In this document: positions 8,009-17,068 of the stretch, in pieces
How the letters are laid out: each line of letters starts with the position of its first letter
Position numbering within the stretch: the stretch's first letter is position 1
DNA from: an uncultured Bacteroidales bacterium
GTDB taxonomy: Bacteria; Bacteroidota; Bacteroidia; Bacteroidales; Bacteroidaceae
NCBI GenBank assembly: GCA_937898885.1
Contig: CALDKD010000100.1
Coordinates: 1 to 33,746 of the forward strand
DNA: 33,746 bases
Direction: 5' to 3'
Position numbers and translations under genes: made by a program
Notes under the pieces: generated by a model
What the model saw: the letters and a program-made list of their open reading frames with translations, nothing else
What the model was told of the DNA's origin: nothing
Database searches by the model: none

Positions 8009-9147
8009 TTATTCCATTCAACAAGCCTTACCTTACAGGAGATGAGGAAAGGTATATGAAAGAAGCCCTGCTTTCAGGGAAACTCTGTGGTAATCATGCT
8101 TTCTGCGAGAGAGTGATAGATAGAATGAAGACCGATTATGGCTTCAGCCAGGTTTATCTTACTCCTTCCGGAACAGCTGCCCTTGAAATGGGGGCACTTT
8201 TGGCTGGCATTCAGCCCGGTGATGAGGTCATTCTTCCTTCATATACATTCAGTTCAACGGTTAATTCTGTTGTGCTTTTTGGTGCCAGACCGGTTTTCTG
8301 TGAGATTGATCCACGGACACTCAATATTGATGTGACCAAAATCGAGAGCCTAATTACTCCAAAGACAAGGATGATCGTGCCGATTGACTATGCCGGCCTT
8401 TCATGTGATATCGAGGCCATTATGGAGATTGCGAACCGGCATAACCTTATTGTCATGCAGGACTGTGCCCAATCCTATGGTTCCAGAAGAAATGGAAAGC
8501 CATGCGGAACTGTGCCTCATCTTGCTACGTTCAGTTTCCACGAAACAAAGAATTTCAGTGCAGGAGAGGGCGGCGCACTTGTCTGCAATGTGCCGGAATG
8601 GGAACTCAGGGCTGCTTTCCTTCAGGAGAAGGGTACTGACAGACGCCTCGTCCTTAATGGAATGAAGAACAAGTATAGCTGGGTAGACAAGGGATCAAGT
8701 TATCTGCTCTCTGATGTGCTTGCAGCCATGTTGCTCGCTCAGTTGGAGCACGAACAGGAAATCCGCACGAAGAGAGGCATTCTTTTCGATGCGTATATGA
8801 CCCTTTTTACCCCTTATTTCCATAGGGGAGTAATTGATATCATGCAGCCCGGTAATTCGGATGACTTGAATAACCATGCTTTCTGGGTCGTTTTCGATAC
8901 GGAAGAACATCGCACGGAATTCCTTGCGCTTCTGAAGGAGAAGGGAATATACGCCTACATCGGATATATGCCTTTGCATTCTTCTCCGTATGGATTGCGA
9001 TGGGGTTATTCCGTGGACTCCCTCCCGATTACCGAATCCATCGGCAGGAGGGTTACCCGTCTTCCGTTCTATACAGGCCTAGCAGATGACGGGTTGGAGT
9101 ACTGCATCGATGGAATGAGGCAGGTAATGGAGACAATTTATGGCTGA
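8005..9147 (+). CDS. dTDP-4-keto-6-deoxy-hexose 4-aminotransferase (WecE-like, DegT family)
   Basis: This is a PLP aminotransferase of the WecE/RffA branch, which in enterobacteria converts dTDP-4-keto-6-deoxyglucose to the 4-amino sugar. The resemblance runs the whole length: PFNKPYL at the start, SGKLCGN, LTPSGTAALEM (52-62), PGDEVILPSYTF, FSFHETKNFSAGEGG with predicted catalytic Lys182, EKGT, and KYSWVDKGSSYLLSD. At 380 aa it matches WecE's usual size. It lies between the 2,3-dehydratase (4-bp overlap) and the 3-ketoreductase (8-bp overlap), so its real substrate is probably the 2-deoxygenated 4-keto sugar, giving a 4-amino-2,4,6-trideoxyhexose. The C4 position is supported by WecE likeness; the 2-deoxy substrate is inferred from context. 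Confidence 0.9.
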   Translation: MIIPFNKPYLTGDEERYMKEALLSGKLCGNHAFCERVIDRMKTDYGFSQVYLTPSGTAALEMGALLAGIQPGDEVILPSYTFSSTVNSVVLFGARPVFCEIDPRTLNIDVTKIESLITPKTRMIVPIDYAGLSCDIEAIMEIANRHNLIVMQDCAQSYGSRRNGKPCGTVPHLATFSFHETKNFSAGEGGALVCNVPEWELRAAFLQEKGTDRRLVLNGMKNKYSWVDKGSSYLLSDVLAAMLLAQLEHEQEIRTKRGILFDAYMTLFTPYFHRGVIDIMQPGNSDDLNNHAFWVVFDTEEHRTEFLALLKEKGIYAYIGYMPLHSSPYGLRWGYSVDSLPITESIGRRVTRLPFYTGLADDGLEYCIDGMRQVMETIYG

Positions 9148-10105
9148 TAAGATGCGTTTCCTGGTTGTTGGGTGCGGCAATATAGCACAACGGTGTTCAA
9201 TCCCTGCATTGATGCAGTCCGGTGTGTCCGAGATTGTATGTTGCGTGGATTCAAACTCTGCAAAGGGTGCTGAAATACAGGCGAAGTTCGGACTGCCGTT
9301 TGAAACGGACATCGATATTGCACTTGACCGGTATTTGTTTGATGCCGTATATATAGCTGTTCCCAATGCCGTCCATCTTGAAATAATACGTAAAGCTGCA
9401 AGCCATCATAAACAGATTCTTTGTGAAAAGCCGCTTGCCGGCTCCCTTGAGGATGCTGAAGAGATTGCCAGGATAGGCAAAGAATATGGGGTTGCCATTT
9501 TTGAGGGCTTTATGTATCAGTTCCATGACCAGTACTCGATAAGGACGAGGATGATTGAGGATGGAGCGATTGGCCGTCCGTTCCTGTTCCAGGCGTGGTT
9601 CGGGTTCCCCCCTATTCCATCAACAGATTTCAGGTATTCTCGGGAACTGGGTGGTGGATGTGTGTTGGATTCGTGTGCTTATCTTGTTCATTCGGCCCGT
9701 CATTTCTTTGGAACTGAACCTGTGAAAGTGTATTCGATATTGGAGAAGGAAGGGCATGATGTTGAAGTCAGGGCGAGCATTATGATGGATTTCGGGGATT
9801 CCCGGTCCGCAATGCTTGTATCAGGTTTTGACAACAAGTACAAGAATGAAATTACTGTTTGGGGGACTGAGGGGATAATGAGGGTTGAACGGGCTTTTGC
9901 CCAGCCTGCCGACTATCATTCGAAGATAACGGTGGAAAAGCAGGATGGCACAGTTGAATATACCATGCCTGCATGCAATCATTTCATCAAGGAGATTGAA
10001 TACTTTGTTACAAACTGTGACGCAAGTGCGGAATCCTGGAGAGAGGAATTCCTGCATCAAAGTAAAGTTCTTTCTGATATCAAGTCATCTTTAGAATCAA
10101 AATGA
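9140..10105 (+). CDS. Gfo/Idh/MocA oxidoreductase, probable NDP-hexose 3-ketoreductase
   Basis: This is an NAD(P)-dependent oxidoreductase with an N-terminal Rossmann fold (VVGCGNIA, residues 9-16), AVPNAVHLE (73-81) and the family's EKP motif with Lys97. A second alpha/beta domain includes the GGGCVLDSCAYLVH segment. The family is broad, but 2,3-dehydratases are paired with a Gfo/Idh/MocA C3-ketoreductase (for example KijD10 or TylCII) that immediately reduces the unstable 3,4-diketo product. The neighbour order here is exactly that pairing. It overlaps the aminotransferase upstream by 8 bp and the SDR downstream by 4 bp. Function is inferred from family plus context; stereochemistry at C3 cannot be read from sequence. 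Confidence 0.85.
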   Translation: MADKMRFLVVGCGNIAQRCSIPALMQSGVSEIVCCVDSNSAKGAEIQAKFGLPFETDIDIALDRYLFDAVYIAVPNAVHLEIIRKAASHHKQILCEKPLAGSLEDAEEIARIGKEYGVAIFEGFMYQFHDQYSIRTRMIEDGAIGRPFLFQAWFGFPPIPSTDFRYSRELGGGCVLDSCAYLVHSARHFFGTEPVKVYSILEKEGHDVEVRASIMMDFGDSRSAMLVSGFDNKYKNEITVWGTEGIMRVERAFAQPADYHSKITVEKQDGTVEYTMPACNHFIKEIEYFVTNCDASAESWREEFLHQSKVLSDIKSSLESK

Positions 10106-11118
10106 ACAAGAAGAAAGTAATAATATGCGGTGCGACCGGGTATGTGGGCCGCTACTTATCTGTCGAACTCAAGAATCAGGGGTATGATGTCCTTGCTTTG
10201 GGACGGAATCGTAAGATTCTGGATTTCCTGGCTACTCAGGGTGTGCCTGTCATGGATTTTGATATTCTCAAAAATGCCGATTATGATAAACTGCCCCATG
10301 AGGATGTGTTGGCCATCGTCAATCTGGCTGTGGTCCTGCCTGAACATGAGGTTGACATGGAACAGTATTTTTCCGTCAATGTCCGAGGTAATCTTAAATT
10401 GTTGGAGTTCGCCAGGAAAAACGGGATTAACCGTTTCGTGATGGCAAGTACCCATAAGGTATATTACGATATCTATAAGCCCATTATTACGGAAGAGGAT
10501 GTACCATGCTTCATCGGCCCTCATTCTCCATATATCATAAGCAAGATTACTGCAGAGAACTTCATGCAGTATTACGGGAAGGACTTTGGAATGGACTGCA
10601 TAGTGCTGCGTCTTTCCGGTGTTCACGGATATGGCTCCTTGATGGGTTTCCTCAAAAAGGATGGCAGTTATACGAGAGGGGGCTGCGAATGGTTTATGGA
10701 GCACGCCATCCATGGCGATCCAATAGAAGTTTGGGGCGATACCACCATCCTTAGGGACCATGTATATATTAAGGATGTCGTATCTGCGTTCATTTCGGCC
10801 ATAAATGCTCCGGAGGGGACAAAAGGTATATTCAATGTATCCAGCGGCTGTCCTCACACCCTTCTTGAGGAAGCCCAGGTTATTGCAAAGGTATTTGCAG
10901 GGGAGAACGGGGTCAGTCCAATAGTGCTATGCCCAGAGAAACCGGGAGTTAAGCGTGGGTATGTATACAGCATAGACAAGATCAAGCGTGTCATGGGATG
11001 GACGCCTCAATATACTGATCTGACAAAAATGTACCTTGATTATAAGCGGGAGTGGCAGAACCGCACATTCCACAGTTATCATTTCATAAAACCGGAAGAT
11101 AAGCCTATCACGTTCTGA
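10102..11118 (+). CDS. Extended SDR: NAD-dependent sugar epimerase/dehydratase/reductase
   Basis: This cytoplasmic nucleotide-sugar enzyme of the extended short-chain dehydrogenase family has the NAD-binding GATGYVG motif (10-16), an active-site Ser/Thr in MASTHKVY (about 116), and the catalytic Tyr144-xxx-Lys148 in SPYIISK. RDHVYIKDVVSAF and FNVSSG are typical of sugar-nucleotide binding members. At 338 aa it is the normal size. It overlaps the 3-ketoreductase by 4 bp and is followed at 4 bp by the WecF-like transferase, so it should act on the same deoxysugar, for example as a 4-ketoreductase or an epimerase. If it reduces C4, the module would make both a 4-hydroxy and a 4-amino 2,6-dideoxy sugar. 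The exact reaction is not identifiable. Confidence 0.8.
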   Translation: MNKKKVIICGATGYVGRYLSVELKNQGYDVLALGRNRKILDFLATQGVPVMDFDILKNADYDKLPHEDVLAIVNLAVVLPEHEVDMEQYFSVNVRGNLKLLEFARKNGINRFVMASTHKVYYDIYKPIITEEDVPCFIGPHSPYIISKITAENFMQYYGKDFGMDCIVLRLSGVHGYGSLMGFLKKDGSYTRGGCEWFMEHAIHGDPIEVWGDTTILRDHVYIKDVVSAFISAINAPEGTKGIFNVSSGCPHTLLEEAQVIAKVFAGENGVSPIVLCPEKPGVKRGYVYSIDKIKRVMGWTPQYTDLTKMYLDYKREWQNRTFHSYHFIKPEDKPITF

Positions 11119-11122
11119 ATTT

Positions 11123-12241
11123 ATGATACTTCAGCTGTTATTTGACGACAAGTTTGCTGATTATGCGATAAGGCAGTTCCAGCCTTTCGGTCATATTGTC
11201 AGGACTGCCCTTGTAAAGCGGACAGCAGATACAGAGATCGAGTATTCCCAACACTCTGATGAGATTGAAGTTTTGTCTCTGGATTCATCCGGTTATGAAG
11301 ACATGAAGGCATCGTTGGCTGATTATTCAGCCGTGATAATGCATGGCCTGTTTGCAGAATGGCAATACGACATAGTCAGGAGGCTGCCGGTACATGTGAA
11401 ATTGGCATGGGTGCTATGGGGAGCTGAGGTATATGACCGCCCTAAAGTATACATGTCCCATCTTACCTTGATATCACGCCTGCTGGTCAGGGCCCGGAAT
11501 ATCAAACTGTTCTTCAGTGGTAAAAAGGATAAGAAAAACGTGGTGCCGATGGATGTCCTTCGTAGGGTGGATTATTGTATGAACAGTTCGGCAGAGGTGT
11601 TTGAGGAGGTTAAGAAAACTGTTGGCAACCCTGCGTTACAACATCTGCCTTACTCCTATTTTACATTGGAGGATCTGATAGGCCGTGAATTGTATAGCAG
11701 GCAGCCGAGTGGGCACAATATACTTCTGGGCAATAGTGCGACTATATTGAATAATCATATCGATATAATTCGCAGGCTTGAACGGTTGGGACTGTCTGAT
11801 GGCACTAAAGTTATAACTCCGTTGTCTTATGGGTCACCATGGGTGAGGAATATCATTCAAAAATATGGCCGCCACCATTTGGGTATCAATTTCATGCCTT
11901 TGACAGATTTTATGCCCCGGTCCGAATATAATTCTCTAGTCATGTCCTGTAGCTCTTTTATTACCAATCACCATAGACCTAATGCTTTTGGGAATGTATT
12001 GACTTGTTTGTGGGCTGGTGTTAGAGTTTGGTCAAGCAAATGGAACGCTCAAACATTATATTTGAAACGGCTGGGATTTTCCATAAATATTATTGAAGAA
12101 GACTTGAAAAATCATCCTGAGCTCCTGATATCTGGAATGACTGATTCTGAAATCAACTCGAACAGGTGTATTTTGCGCCGGGAGTTCGGCGGGGATGCCA
12201 TGGCTCTGAAGATCAGTAATATCATTGATGTATTAGGTTGA
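11123..12241 (+). CDS. WecF-like 4-amino-sugar transferase (Fuc4NAc transferase family)
   Basis: This 372-residue protein resembles WecF, the enterobacterial transferase that moves dTDP-4-acetamido-4,6-dideoxygalactose onto the lipid-linked chain. Matching points are MHGLF (73-77), the WVLWGAEVYD segment (96-105; WecF has a WHIWGADLYE-like motif), and LLGNSATILNNH (201-212; WecF has ILVGNSGDRSNEH-like). KVITPLSYG follows at the right distance. Overall similarity is remote, so this rests on motif order. It directly follows the WecE-like aminotransferase module, consistent with a transferase specialised for a dTDP-4-amino-deoxysugar. No signal peptide or membrane helix is seen; it probably works at the inner face of the inner membrane. 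Confidence 0.72.
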   Translation: MILQLLFDDKFADYAIRQFQPFGHIVRTALVKRTADTEIEYSQHSDEIEVLSLDSSGYEDMKASLADYSAVIMHGLFAEWQYDIVRRLPVHVKLAWVLWGAEVYDRPKVYMSHLTLISRLLVRARNIKLFFSGKKDKKNVVPMDVLRRVDYCMNSSAEVFEEVKKTVGNPALQHLPYSYFTLEDLIGRELYSRQPSGHNILLGNSATILNNHIDIIRRLERLGLSDGTKVITPLSYGSPWVRNIIQKYGRHHLGINFMPLTDFMPRSEYNSLVMSCSSFITNHHRPNAFGNVLTCLWAGVRVWSSKWNAQTLYLKRLGFSINIIEEDLKNHPELLISGMTDSEINSNRCILRREFGGDAMALKISNIIDVLG

Positions 12242-12276
12242 CGTTACGTGAATTGTTCGAATAATCTTATAATTTT

Positions 12277-13239
12277 ATGTTAGCTCCTGTTATAGTTTTT
12301 GCTTACAATAGGCCCTGGCACCTGGAGCAAACACTCATATCTCTTAAAAACAATGAACTGGCTGAAGACAGTATGCTGTTCATCTATTGTGATGGTCCAA
12401 AGAATGGCGCTGATGAGGAACAGCTGTCCAGGATAAAAGCCGTCAGGCAGGTTGCAGCAAAAGAACAGTGGTGTGGAGAAGTCAGAATTGTCGAGTCGCC
12501 CGTGAACAAAGGATTGGGCAATTCCATTATTGGTGCGGTTACAGATATTATTGAGGAATACGGGAAAGTGATTGTTGTTGAAGATGACCTCGTTTTATCT
12601 CCATACTTTCTCCGTTATATGAATGCTGCGCTTGATTTCTATGAGCCGCGCAAATCTGTTTTTTCTATAGGTGCCAGCCGACCTCCGTTATCAAAGATGT
12701 CGATCCCTGCTGATTACGGGTATGATGTATTCGTGTCTTTGAGGTCGTGCTCATGGGGGTGGGCTACATGGAAAGACAGATGGTCACAAGTTGACTGGTC
12801 AATGTCATATTATGAGTCGTTTAGAAAGGATAAAAACCTGATTGAGGCGTTCGGCCGTTGTGGTGATGATGTACTCGACCTGCTCGAAATGCAAAACGCA
12901 GGGAAGATTGATTCCTGGTCAATCAGGTTCGGCTTCGCTCATTTTGCCAATCATGCAATTACAATTCTCCCTTGCGTCCCGTTTGTAAACAATATCGGAT
13001 GTGATGGAAGCGGAACTCATTGTGGGAAGGCGATGGGAGGGGGTGACATTATAGCCCCAAATGGCTCCTGGCCTCTTCATTTTCTTGATACCTTGTATGA
13101 GGATAGCCGGATAATCAATTTGTTTGCAAATACTTTCTCACGGGAAAAAAGGCCGCTTTGGAAGCGGGGGATAAACTATCTAATGAGATTGCTGAATAAG
13201 AAGCCTGTTTTTGTAATAAAGAAGAAGATCTATGCCTGA
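12277..13239 (+). CDS. Glycosyltransferase, GT-A fold (GT2/GNT-I-like family)
   Basis: This 320-residue nucleotide-sugar transferase starts with PVIVFAYNRPWHLEQTL, the usual beginning of the group often labelled sugar transferase or HlpA-like in capsule loci. VVEDDLVLSPYFLRYMN carries the acidic donor/metal-binding triplet Glu102-Asp103-Asp104, and SCSWGWATWKDRW (about 162-174) is a hallmark of this group. It follows the WecF-like gene after a 35-bp spacer, and its end overlaps the next GT gene by 8 bp. Donor and acceptor are unknown. Confidence 0.85.
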   Translation: MLAPVIVFAYNRPWHLEQTLISLKNNELAEDSMLFIYCDGPKNGADEEQLSRIKAVRQVAAKEQWCGEVRIVESPVNKGLGNSIIGAVTDIIEEYGKVIVVEDDLVLSPYFLRYMNAALDFYEPRKSVFSIGASRPPLSKMSIPADYGYDVFVSLRSCSWGWATWKDRWSQVDWSMSYYESFRKDKNLIEAFGRCGDDVLDLLEMQNAGKIDSWSIRFGFAHFANHAITILPCVPFVNNIGCDGSGTHCGKAMGGGDIIAPNGSWPLHFLDTLYEDSRIINLFANTFSREKRPLWKRGINYLMRLLNKKPVFVIKKKIYA

Positions 13240-14512
13240 TTCAGCATTGCAAGTATTAGTCCTGTCGACACGAGACACTTCAGGCGGTGCTGCCCGTGCA
13301 GCATATCGCATCCATGATGGTGTTAAAAAGTATGGAATTATAAGCCGTATGCTTGTCAAAATAAAGACGGGCTCGGATGCTACGGTACATAGTCTTGATG
13401 AATATGTGCCAAAAAATACTATCGCGAGGTTGATTGACTGGATTGTAACAAAAATCAAGAATCGTGTGTATAGGCTTATTTGGAGCAGATACCCAAAAAG
13501 GGACAATCAATATATGTCTGATTTGAGGTCAACTCGTCTTTTCCATGCAATGGATAAGTTTGAGTATGATGTCCTTCATCTTCATTGGATCAATCAGCGT
13601 TTTTTCTCGTTAAGAAAACTGCGATCAGTTAATAAACCTATTGTTTGGACTTTACATGATTGTTGGCCTTTTTGTGGGATTTGCCATTATTTGCTTGATT
13701 GCGAAAAATACAAGGATGAGTGCGGCGAATGTCCCAGGTTACATTCTTCAATTCCCAATGATTTGAGTCGCAGGATTTTTAATGAGAAGAAGAAATTTTA
13801 TTCCGGATTAGATCTTCATATCGTAACTCCAAGCAGATGGCTTGGAGAATGTGCCCAGAATAGTGCCTTGTTCCATGGACTTCCCATTCATGTTATCCCG
13901 AATTGTGTTGATATTGATGTTTTTCGGCCACTGGAGGACAAGCTGATATATGATAATTGTCAAGAACGGAGTGAACCATACCATATCCTTTTTGGTGCGG
14001 TCAATGCACTTGTTGATAAAATGAAGGGTTTCAATTATTTGACGGAAGCATTATCTATCCTTCGGACAAAATATGGGCTTTCAGATTTTGACTTAACTGT
14101 TTTTGGCACTGCGGAACCGCAAGAAGGGGTGAATTTCCCATTTCCCGTGAAGTTTTGCGGCTTGGTCAGAGACATTGACGAAATGGTCCGTTTATATAAT
14201 GATGCCGATGTCGTAGCCGTTCCTTCTATTGTTGAGAATCTGTCCTGCGTAATAATGGAAAGTCTTTCTTGTGGTACACCTGTCGTGGCTTTTGATGTTG
14301 GAGGCAACAAGGATATGGTTGATCATATGGAAAATGGTTACCTTGCCAAAGGCTATGAAGTTGAAGATTTTGCTCGTGGCTTAATTTGGTGCAAGGATAA
14401 TGCGGCCCGTTGTGAATTATCCCGTCATGCGAGGAAGAAGGTCGTCAATAATTTCTCTATTGAGCATGTATGTAAGGAATATGCAGACTTATATCGGTCT
14501 ATCTCAAAATAA
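13232..14512 (+). CDS. Glycosyltransferase family 4 (GT-B), colanic-acid WcaC/WcaI-like
   Basis: This is a retaining GT-B glycosyltransferase of 426 residues. The N-terminal acceptor domain begins with LSTRDTSGGAARAAYRIHDG and contains VLHLHWIN and a Cys-rich segment (HDCWPFCGICHY) common in this subgroup. The C-terminal donor domain has the E-x7-E signature at Glu335 and Glu343 (VENLSCVIMES) followed by CGTPVVAFDVGG. The start at 13232 overlaps the preceding gene by 8 bp, and the next gene follows after 6 bp, so translation is probably coupled. It adds one sugar of the repeat unit; donor unknown. Confidence 0.9.
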   Translation: MPDSALQVLVLSTRDTSGGAARAAYRIHDGVKKYGIISRMLVKIKTGSDATVHSLDEYVPKNTIARLIDWIVTKIKNRVYRLIWSRYPKRDNQYMSDLRSTRLFHAMDKFEYDVLHLHWINQRFFSLRKLRSVNKPIVWTLHDCWPFCGICHYLLDCEKYKDECGECPRLHSSIPNDLSRRIFNEKKKFYSGLDLHIVTPSRWLGECAQNSALFHGLPIHVIPNCVDIDVFRPLEDKLIYDNCQERSEPYHILFGAVNALVDKMKGFNYLTEALSILRTKYGLSDFDLTVFGTAEPQEGVNFPFPVKFCGLVRDIDEMVRLYNDADVVAVPSIVENLSCVIMESLSCGTPVVAFDVGGNKDMVDHMENGYLAKGYEVEDFARGLIWCKDNAARCELSRHARKKVVNNFSIEHVCKEYADLYRSISK

Positions 14513-14518
14513 ACCATT

Positions 14519-15373
14519 ATGCTACTATCAATTATTACTATTAATCTAAACAATGCAGTTGGACTGAAAAAGACAATGGACAGTGTCTTGCAGCAAACTT
14601 GCAAGGATTTTGAGTACATTGTAATAGACGGGGCCAGTTCGGATGGAAGTGTAGCAGTCATCTCCGAATATGAGAATGCATTTGCCGGAAGGCTGAGATG
14701 GATTTCAGAGCATGATAAAGGTATTTATAACGCTATGAACAAGGGAGTCAGGTTAGCTGGTGGCAGGTATGTCCAAATATTAAATAGTGGAGACACCTTG
14801 TGTTCGCCTGATGTTGTGGCCTTAATGAAGGATGCATTGTCAAACAATGGTCTCCCTCCAATATTATATGGAAACATGATCAAATGCTATCCTGATGGTC
14901 GCAGGATTTGTGACAAATGCTTTGCGGGTCAACCGATAACCATGCTAGGCATGTACTCTGGTACACTGAATCACAATCCGACATTTATCAAACGTGAATT
15001 GTTTGATAAATATGGATATTATGATGAAGAGATGAAGATTTGCTCTGATTGGAAATGGTTTATGTCATCCATAGTATTGGGAGGGGAGTGTGTGGAATAT
15101 GTTGATATCAACGTTACTACGTTTGATATGACGGGAATCAGCGAGAATAAGAAGAATCGGGACATTATCCTTTCTGAACGCAGGCAATATCTTGAGAGCA
15201 TTGTTCCCCGGGCAATACTTGATGATTATGACAAATACGCAGGTGATATTTATATGGTGCGTCGGATACGTAGTCATCGATGCGCATTTAAAGTGGTATA
15301 CTGCATTGAGAGGGGAATTTCGAAATTCGAGAAGTATAGGTCTAGAAAGAAACAGGTTAAAGTATGGGGGTAA
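14519..15373 (+). CDS. Glycosyltransferase family 2 (short form, WcaA-like)
   Basis: This 284-residue inverting GT-A glycosyltransferase begins LSIITINLNNAVGLKKT. It has VIDGASSDGS (35-44) and the very typical EHDKGIYNAMNKG (64-76). The metal-binding triplet is the variant NSGD (89-92) instead of DxD, which is normal for this subgroup. HNPTFIKRELF and KICSDWKWFM match the acceptor side. Its 3' end overlaps the next gene by 10 bp. It probably adds one residue of the repeat unit; sugar unknown. Confidence 0.9.
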   Translation: MLLSIITINLNNAVGLKKTMDSVLQQTCKDFEYIVIDGASSDGSVAVISEYENAFAGRLRWISEHDKGIYNAMNKGVRLAGGRYVQILNSGDTLCSPDVVALMKDALSNNGLPPILYGNMIKCYPDGRRICDKCFAGQPITMLGMYSGTLNHNPTFIKRELFDKYGYYDEEMKICSDWKWFMSSIVLGGECVEYVDINVTTFDMTGISENKKNRDIILSERRQYLESIVPRAILDDYDKYAGDIYMVRRIRSHRCAFKVVYCIERGISKFEKYRSRKKQVKVWG

Positions 15374-16347
15374 AACTTTCAGTCATAGTTCCCGTTTATA
15401 ATGTTGAGCGATACCTGGCCAAGTGCCTGGACAGTATCATTTTCCAAGATCTTAGTCCTGACAATTATCAGATCATCATTGTTGATGATGGCTCCACCGA
15501 CTCGTCCGGGCGGATAGCCGATGAGTATAATTCAAATTATCGGAACGTGGTTGTCATTCATCAGCCGAATGGCGGTCTAAGCCGTGCGCGCAATGCCGGA
15601 CTGGATGTTGCTGCAGGTGAATATGTCCAATTTGTTGATTCCGATGATTATCTGGAGCCGGATGTGTTGGGCGCATTGGTGAGGAAGATGGATTCTGATA
15701 ACTTGGATGTTTTGCGGTTCAATTACCAGAATGTCAACGAGAAGTATGAAGTTTTCTGCCCGTATAAGGAGATGAAACCATATGTGGACTTCCGGGACGA
15801 GGTATGTGATGGCCTTTATTTCCTCAACGAGCGTCTTGGCTATGCCTGCTATGTCGTGCAGTTCATTATAAGAAAGCAGATGTTGATTAGTAATAGCCTT
15901 TTCTTCAAGCCCGACATTCTGTTTGAGGATACGGAGTGGACCCCGAGGATGCTTGTCTGTGCAGAACGCGTGTCATCAGTTGATACGGTTGCATATAATT
16001 ATTTGTTCAGGCAGAATTCGATAACAAATGCTATTTCTGTGGAAAAGGTTGAAAAGGGCTTGATGGATAAGTTATCCTTGATAACCAGTTTGAAGAATCA
16101 AGCCGGATTGGTCGCTGATAACAGATGGCATTACGGTATGATTTCATCTTCCGTTTTATCTATCCTATCTACTGTGAGCGTGTCCTGTTATGCCCATAGA
16201 AAACGGTATTTCAAAGCGCTGAAGGATTGTGATATTTTCCCGTTATCCGAATACCATATTTCTGCCGGAAAAATCAAAAAGGTCAGACTTATCAATGTCT
16301 CTCCTCGGATTTATTGTTTAGTTCAACATCTCAAGAGTAAGATATGA
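15364..16347 (+). CDS. Glycosyltransferase family 2 (GT-A)
   Basis: This is a classical GT2 enzyme of 327 residues. Visible motifs are SVIVPVYNVERYL (6-18), VDDGSTDSSG (40-49), NGGLSRARNAGL (69-80) and the DxD-type FVDSDDYLEPD (90-100, Asp92-Ser-Asp94-Asp95). A central FEDTEWTPRML segment matches the catalytic ED motif region of capsule GT2 enzymes. The start overlaps the previous gene by 10 bp; the stop overlaps the next by 4 bp (ATGA). No membrane segment is evident. Donor sugar cannot be assigned. Confidence 0.92.
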   Translation: MGVKLSVIVPVYNVERYLAKCLDSIIFQDLSPDNYQIIIVDDGSTDSSGRIADEYNSNYRNVVVIHQPNGGLSRARNAGLDVAAGEYVQFVDSDDYLEPDVLGALVRKMDSDNLDVLRFNYQNVNEKYEVFCPYKEMKPYVDFRDEVCDGLYFLNERLGYACYVVQFIIRKQMLISNSLFFKPDILFEDTEWTPRMLVCAERVSSVDTVAYNYLFRQNSITNAISVEKVEKGLMDKLSLITSLKNQAGLVADNRWHYGMISSSVLSILSTVSVSCYAHRKRYFKALKDCDIFPLSEYHISAGKIKKVRLINVSPRIYCLVQHLKSKI

Positions 16348-17060
16348 TACCAAAAACCATTCATTATTGCTGGTTTGGCCGGGGTGAAATGCCAGAATTA
16401 GCTAAGAACTGCATATCATCCTGGCATAAATATATGCCTGATTGGAATTACAAACTATGGAATGAGAATAACTTTGACATTAACAGTGTTCCTTATGTCA
16501 AGGAGGCATATGACGCTCGAAAGTTTGCGTTTGTAACCGATTATGTAAGGCTATATGCCCTGTATACTGAAGGTGGAGTATATATGGATACTGATGTGGA
16601 AACATTGAAGTCATATGATCCCCTTATGTCCCTTCCCGGTTTTACCGGATATGAAGGCAGTAAAAGAATGCCTCCTGTGACGGGGACGATGGCAAGCGAG
16701 CCGGGCAATATATGGGTCAAGAACCAGCTGGCCGAATATGATGGCCTTCATTTCGTGCATGAAGACGGAACAATGGATCTGATGCCCAATACGGATAGGA
16801 TATCAGCGGTAATGAGGTCGAAAGGATTTGTACAAGATGGTAAATATTCTGTTTTTGAGGATATGCACATATTCCCTTCAGAGTACTTTTGCCCTCGTCA
16901 GACTACTGGTGAGTTTTTCCTGACTGGAAATACATATTGTGATCATCATTTTATGGGTTCATGGACGGATAGCAAAAAGAGGCTTCCGCTCATTTTGCGA
17001 ATTGTAGGCCCGAAGACCAGAATCCTGTTGATAAAGATTAAAAGATTCATTTTGGGATAG
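16344..17060 (+). CDS. GT32-like glycosyltransferase (DXD sugar-binding, capsular polysaccharide family)
   Basis: This compact 238-residue retaining transferase is of the GT32/OCH1-like group. PKTIHYCWFGRGEMPEL is the usual N-terminus. The donor site includes DYVRLYALYTEGGVYMDTD (66-84) with the DxD metal-binding pair Asp82-Thr-Asp84. A C-terminal YCDHHFMGSWTD segment completes the family pattern. It overlaps the GT2 gene upstream by 4 bp and is followed by a membrane protein gene after 8 bp. Donor sugar unknown. Confidence 0.92.
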   Translation: MIPKTIHYCWFGRGEMPELAKNCISSWHKYMPDWNYKLWNENNFDINSVPYVKEAYDARKFAFVTDYVRLYALYTEGGVYMDTDVETLKSYDPLMSLPGFTGYEGSKRMPPVTGTMASEPGNIWVKNQLAEYDGLHFVHEDGTMDLMPNTDRISAVMRSKGFVQDGKYSVFEDMHIFPSEYFCPRQTTGEFFLTGNTYCDHHFMGSWTDSKKRLPLILRIVGPKTRILLIKIKRFILG

Positions 17061-17068
17061 TTTAGAGC

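Noticed and set aside
10156..10857. Minus-strand open frame of about 230 codons opposite the extended SDR
   Set aside because: The + strand gene shows intact NAD-binding and YxxxK motifs; the antisense frame resembles no protein family I know.
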